Shown here: positions 60,842-64,000 of the stretch, piece by piece
How positions within the stretch are numbered: position 1 is the first letter of the stretch
Layout: every line of letters starts with the position of its first letter
Assembly: GCA_964390495.1 (NCBI GenBank)
Contig: CAYMIN010000003.1
Coordinates: 62,001-126,000, forward strand
DNA: 64,000 bases
Direction: 5' to 3'
Source: UBA11051 sp964390495
Lineage (GTDB): Bacteria > Armatimonadota > Zipacnadia > Zipacnadales > UBA11051
Translations under genes and position numbers: made by a program
The notes under the pieces: generated by a model
Told to the model about the DNA's origin: nothing
The model's input: only the letters and a program-made list of their open reading frames with translations
The model's database searches: none

Positions 60842-62182
60842 TTAGTCGGCTTTCTCCAGAATCTGGTCATCGGGAACGGCGACATCAACGTGCCCGATCT
60901 GTGTCATCGTGATATTCTGTTCCAGGACCGGGTCAGAGCCTCCGGTTTCGCTCTGCCTTGTCGCGATTACGGCCGCCAACTGATCCCGGAGACTTGCGAG
61001 CAATTCGGGGTTGTCTGCGGCGAGGTTATACTGCTCGCCGGGGTCGGCCTGCAGGTCATACAGCTCGAAGGGCGGTCGCCTGTGCAGCTCGTCGTAGAGC
61101 GATTCAAAGAACTTGTACTGGGTGGTGCGTAGGCCCCGCTTCTTCATCCAGGCACACTCCGAGATATACACACTCTGCCGACTCCCGGCCTGGCTGCCTG
61201 ACTCAATCAGCCCCAGCAGGTTCTGGCCTGCAAGCTGGTTATCAGCACCGGCCTGCGCCAGTCCCGCCGCCTCCAATATGGTTGGTGCGATGTCCTGGTG
61301 CACGGTGAGGCCACCGATCCGCTTGCCGCCGCTGAAGCATTCCGGGTGGTAAAGGACCAGTGGCACGGCCATATTAGTCTCATAGAGGCCGTGATGGTCG
61401 AACCACATCTCGTGCTCGTCGAGTTCCTCACCGTGGTCGGAGGTGATGATAATCAGCGTGTCTTCGGCCCCGCGCATCTGCTTGAGGCAAGTGAAGATAT
61501 GTGCCAGGCAGGCATCGCAGTAGGCGATCTCGGCATCGTACTGGGCCTTGGGGAACTCGACGTCAGTGGTACCCGGCATCCACTCCGCGAAGTAGTACTG
61601 GAAGGCCGGGTAGTTGTTCATCATCTCGTAGGCCGAATCCTTGCTCGGGTCCTTCTCGTCACCGTGATAGAACATGCGGTCAAAGGGCCGTGGCGGCAGA
61701 TAGGGCGTATGCGGGTCCCAGTAGTGCAGGAAGGCGAACCAGGGCTTGTCCTGACTGTCGCAGGCCTCCAGCACCTTGAGGGCTGCCCGGTTGACCGCTT
61801 CCCCCTTGCGCCACGGATTCGTCGTCTTCCGCCCCCATCTGTACCGCTTGTATAGATCGTAGCCGCGCTCGAACCAGCGCCCCATGTTGTCGGCAGCGGC
61901 GGTGAAGTAGCCATGCTCGTGGAGGATTTCGGGCAGCGTTCGGATCTGCTCTGACAGATTCTTCGCGCCGCCTTGGGTGACGATCTGGTGGTCGAATACG
62001 TCCTTGCCGGTCATGATGGTGGTGAAGCCGGGGTGGGTGGGAATATGGGGGGCTATGAACTCCTCGAAGAGCACGCCCTTGGCTGCGATCCTGTCAATCT
62101 GCGGGCTGGTCGGCAGGTCGTAGCCGTAGCAACCGAGATGGTCGGCGCGCAGCGTATCAATCGCGATCAGCAATACGTTCAT
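60842..62182 (-). CDS. Sulfatase-like alkaline phosphatase superfamily hydrolase
   Basis: The 446-residue enzyme from ATG 62182 (GGAGG six bases upstream) has AIDTLRADHLGCYG and TSDHGEELDEH metal motifs. The position of the catalytic C/S-x-P-x-R motif reads T49-H-P-G-F53: neither the cysteine or serine for formylglycine nor the arginine is present. So it is unlikely to be a classical sulfatase. It resembles uncharacterised sulfatase-like proteins common in glycan loci. No signal peptide. Confidence 0.88.
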   Translation of the reverse strand: MNVLLIAIDTLRADHLGCYGYDLPTSPQIDRIAAKGVLFEEFIAPHIPTHPGFTTIMTGKDVFDHQIVTQGGAKNLSEQIRTLPEILHEHGYFTAAADNMGRWFERGYDLYKRYRWGRKTTNPWRKGEAVNRAALKVLEACDSQDKPWFAFLHYWDPHTPYLPPRPFDRMFYHGDEKDPSKDSAYEMMNNYPAFQYYFAEWMPGTTDVEFPKAQYDAEIAYCDACLAHIFTCLKQMRGAEDTLIIITSDHGEELDEHEMWFDHHGLYETNMAVPLVLYHPECFSGGKRIGGLTVHQDIAPTILEAAGLAQAGADNQLAGQNLLGLIESGSQAGSRQSVYISECAWMKKRGLRTTQYKFFESLYDELHRRPPFELYDLQADPGEQYNLAADNPELLASLRDQLAAVIATRQSETGGSDPVLEQNITMTQIGHVDVAVPDDQILEKAD

Positions 62183-62343
62183 TCTAGCCTCCAAGCTGTC
62201 TCCGCTCAGGTGGCACTTCGCCGGTCATTGCCCTTGTCTGGGGTCGCAAGACATATTCGCGTGGGTTGAGCTTCCACGGTAGTTGTGCAGGTTTTTAGGC
62301 AATTCAGGCTCTAGTGTGAGAGTGGAAGGTCGTTAGTCGTGAT

Positions 62344-62503
62344 GGAGGGGCCTGTCGCAGGCTGTTTCGCATAGCGAAACAGACAAGGCTGGCCCAGCCG
62401 TTGATGTTGGCCGGTTAGCCGTGCATATTGCGGAAGGCCCGCGTTGTACGCGGGCCAGCCTCACGTCGGACAAACAGCGTCCGACGTTCGACACGGCCCC
62501 TCC
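62344..62503. repeat. MITE-like element, 160 bp (inverted copy)
   Basis: Inverted relative to 49687-49847, with the same perfect 9-bp terminal inverted repeats. Inside are CTGTTTCGC-AT-GCGAAACAG and GGCCCGCG-TTGTA-CGCGGGCC palindromes and a GTCGGAC...GTCCGAC stem. It fills most of the gene-free interval between 62183 and 62645. Confidence 0.8.
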
Positions 62504-62645
62504 AACAGCACGGCACTGCGCAATCCAGGGTGCTTACTGAATACCAAGTCCTGCTGCTATCGAGAATCTGCACAAGCGCAGTTCCCGCCCGACTCCATTT
62601 CGCGGCATATCAGACCATGCCGTCAACTCATCGGAAAGGCTCAGC

Positions 62646-62915
62646 TTACGGCTCAGTCCGGCCGCGTGGTCGGCGGGCCTGCGCCTCTCGTGAGGAAGCA
62701 CCCCCGAGCCGCGCCTCCCTTTGACCTGCGGGGCTGTCGTCACCGTGGCCACCCCGCACCAGCAGGATTGCCAGCAGGATAATGATCATGACCAGGCAGC
62801 CGTCGGTCAGCGTCATATCATCATAGAGGCCGAGGGCGCTGCTCAGCCACTGCAAGAACACAATCCCGGGAAAAAACAGGGCCAGCCCCACGATGACGCC
62901 GAGTGCCGTTCGCAT
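62646..62915 (-). CDS. Small two-helix membrane protein
   Basis: The 89-residue product has two hydrophobic segments (VIVGLALFFPGIVFLQWL and CLVMIIILLAILLV) and a charged C-terminal tail rich in arginine. It lies just downstream of the SGNH hydrolase gene on the same strand. The start may be 62948 instead. The family is not recognised and coding status rests mainly on the membrane pattern. Confidence 0.5.
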   Translation of the reverse strand: MRTALGVIVGLALFFPGIVFLQWLSSALGLYDDMTLTDGCLVMIIILLAILLVRGGHGDDSPAGQREARLGGASSREAQARRPRGRTEP

Positions 62916-62967
62916 GGTGGTGTGTGTGATTCCCTCCCAGCAATCCATCTAGAGGCTTCGTCTGTTC

Positions 62968-63999
62968 CTACTCACCGGCCAGCAGCCGGTCCAGCGCGAT
63001 GGCGACCGCCTCATGCCCACGATCGGCAAGCTGGATATTGTCCGCGTAGATGTCCGCCAGATCGTAGCTGGAGTTGCCCAAGACCGCGCCGGTGCGCACC
63101 ACGGGGAATTTGTGCGTCTGAGCCAAGAGCTCAAGCTGCCAGGCGTACCCCGTGCTGTCCACCTTGGCAGCCACCTCATAGCGCTTCAGGTGGTCACTGT
63201 GCGCCACGGGCGGGGGCGTCACGATTACCACCAGGGCGTCGGTATTCTCAGCCAGTAGCTTGATAATCTCGCCGGCGGCGCCGCGGAAGGCCGCTTCCTG
63301 CAACTGACTGACGGCGGCATCATAGCCCAGGGTCAGTATCACCAAATCCGGCTGATTGCCTTCCTGTTGGCTCATGAAGAGCTGATAGTCGGCCAGGGTA
63401 AAGGCCCGGCAGCCGCCCAGTGCAATCTCAAGCCTCTTGTCATATCGCTGCTGGAGGCGCGCTACCAGCAGGCCGCTCCAGTGGGCGACCGCCTCGTCGG
63501 CAACAGCAAATGAATCCCCTAGCAGCCACACGGACAGAGGCGCGTTCGGGTTGTTGAGGCAGTAGCGGCGGAAGATTCTCAGGCTGGGGTAGGCGACGGT
63601 CATTTCCTGGCCCTTGAAGGCGCCCAGAGGGTCCGAGGGCTTTTCGGCGGCGCCCTGCGGCCGCCAGCCATAGACCTCGACCTCGCGCAAGAACATGCAG
63701 TTGTCGCCGCCCAAGCCCTGGCCCCAAGTGTCATACAGCGTCAGGCGCACGTAGCGGGCTTGCCGGGGCTTGAACTCGTGCGAAAGCGCCATCGCCTTGC
63801 GGTCGGGAAAGATGAAGCCCTGCCTGAGCTGCTGGTATTGCTCTGCATCGAGGGAACACTCCAAGGACACCTTCTTAGTATTGCCATTGGCCGAGCTATA
63901 AACCACCACGCGATTGATGTTACAGGCCGCTCCCAGGTCAATAGTTATGTATTTCGGGAACGTCTCCAGATTAGCGGTTGCGAAGCACTCCGGCGCGGT
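62968..63999 (-). CDS. SGNH/GDSL hydrolase with F5/8 C-like domain, partial at window edge
   Basis: The frame is open through the end of the window, so the true start lies outside; the visible part is 343 residues. The beginning (PKYITIDLGAACNINRVVVY and later KPRQARYVRLTLYDTWG) is a discoidin-like F5/8 type C sugar-binding domain. The second half has the GDSF nucleophile motif (LLGDSFAVADEA), the LTLGYDAAVS block and a VTPPPVAHSDHLK segment with the late Asp/His. It is likely an exported carbohydrate esterase. Confidence 0.85.
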   Translation of the reverse strand, partial: TAPECFATANLETFPKYITIDLGAACNINRVVVYSSANGNTKKVSLECSLDAEQYQQLRQGFIFPDRKAMALSHEFKPRQARYVRLTLYDTWGQGLGGDNCMFLREVEVYGWRPQGAAEKPSDPLGAFKGQEMTVAYPSLRIFRRYCLNNPNAPLSVWLLGDSFAVADEAVAHWSGLLVARLQQRYDKRLEIALGGCRAFTLADYQLFMSQQEGNQPDLVILTLGYDAAVSQLQEAAFRGAAGEIIKLLAENTDALVVIVTPPPVAHSDHLKRYEVAAKVDSTGYAWQLELLAQTHKFPVVRTGAVLGNSSYDLADIYADNIQLADRGHEAVAIALDRLLAGE

Positions 64000-64000
64000 A

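Noticed and set aside
62428..62782. Open frames of about 100 residues near the second MITE-like element
   Set aside because: They overlap the structured repeat and have no recognisable protein features.

Overview
The window is a GC-rich bacterial chromosome segment, apparently from a metagenome scaffold: there are two 100-N gaps, at 2432-2531 and 30031-30130, and both fall inside repeats. The best guess for the organism is Armatimonadota or a close relative. The pointers are five pseudopilin genes whose N-termini carry the FPVFARARE...CLSN signature and whose C-termini carry an H-x9-DG motif, six Gfo/Idh/MocA oxidoreductases, sulfatase-like enzymes, a heparinase II/III protein, a PEP-CTERM protein and a DUF4139 protein. 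This is inference from gene content; no 16S gene is present.

Layout. 1-3100: parA-parB, then a long non-coding repeat array. 3100-13800: DUF5693-like membrane protein, site-2 protease with CBS pair, lipoprotein, oxidoreductase, glutamate dehydrogenase, pseudopilin, DegT aminotransferase, a lone receiver, a GGDEF-like protein and a FUN14-like protein. 13800-26110: a mostly minus-strand catabolic block with a sulfatase-like enzyme, cupin, uroporphyrinogen-decarboxylase-like protein, aldo/keto reductase, two tandem paralogous oxidoreductases and a CocE-type hydrolase. 26150-28902: a small AT-richer island holding a HEAT-repeat protein with a nuclease-like N-terminus and a methyltransferase closely resembling M.PvuII. 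28903-34000: ruvC-ruvA-ruvB and an endonuclease Q-type protein. 34000-46600: sugar-metabolism cassettes, a lipoamide dehydrogenase/OsmC/AhpD-like redox group and a PEBP lipoprotein. 46700-50260: DUF4139 protein, biotin carrier protein and tRNA-Met. 50700-55350: three tandem pseudopilin genes with clear promoters and terminators, a NeuB-type synthase and another pseudopilin. 55500-64000: heparinase II/III protein, PEP-CTERM protein, SpsF-type cytidylyltransferase, D-aminopeptidase, a second sulfatase-like enzyme and an SGNH hydrolase cut by the window edge.

The most interesting locus is the restriction-modification-like island. It sits directly downstream of an intact ruvB, and on its far side lies a diverged remnant of a second ruvB 3' end. 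This suggests integration at the ruvB 3' terminus with displacement of one version of that terminus. The M.PvuII-like enzyme predicts CAGCTG methylation. The partner does not resemble R.PvuII, so it would be a new type of nuclease partner if it cuts.

The non-coding DNA is rich in palindromic repeats. These include a modular hairpin family, of which one copy is part of a coding sequence, a pair of MITE-like elements of 160-161 bp with perfect 9-bp terminal inverted repeats, and several tandem arrays. Most intergenic stretches longer than 300 bp consist of such repeats.
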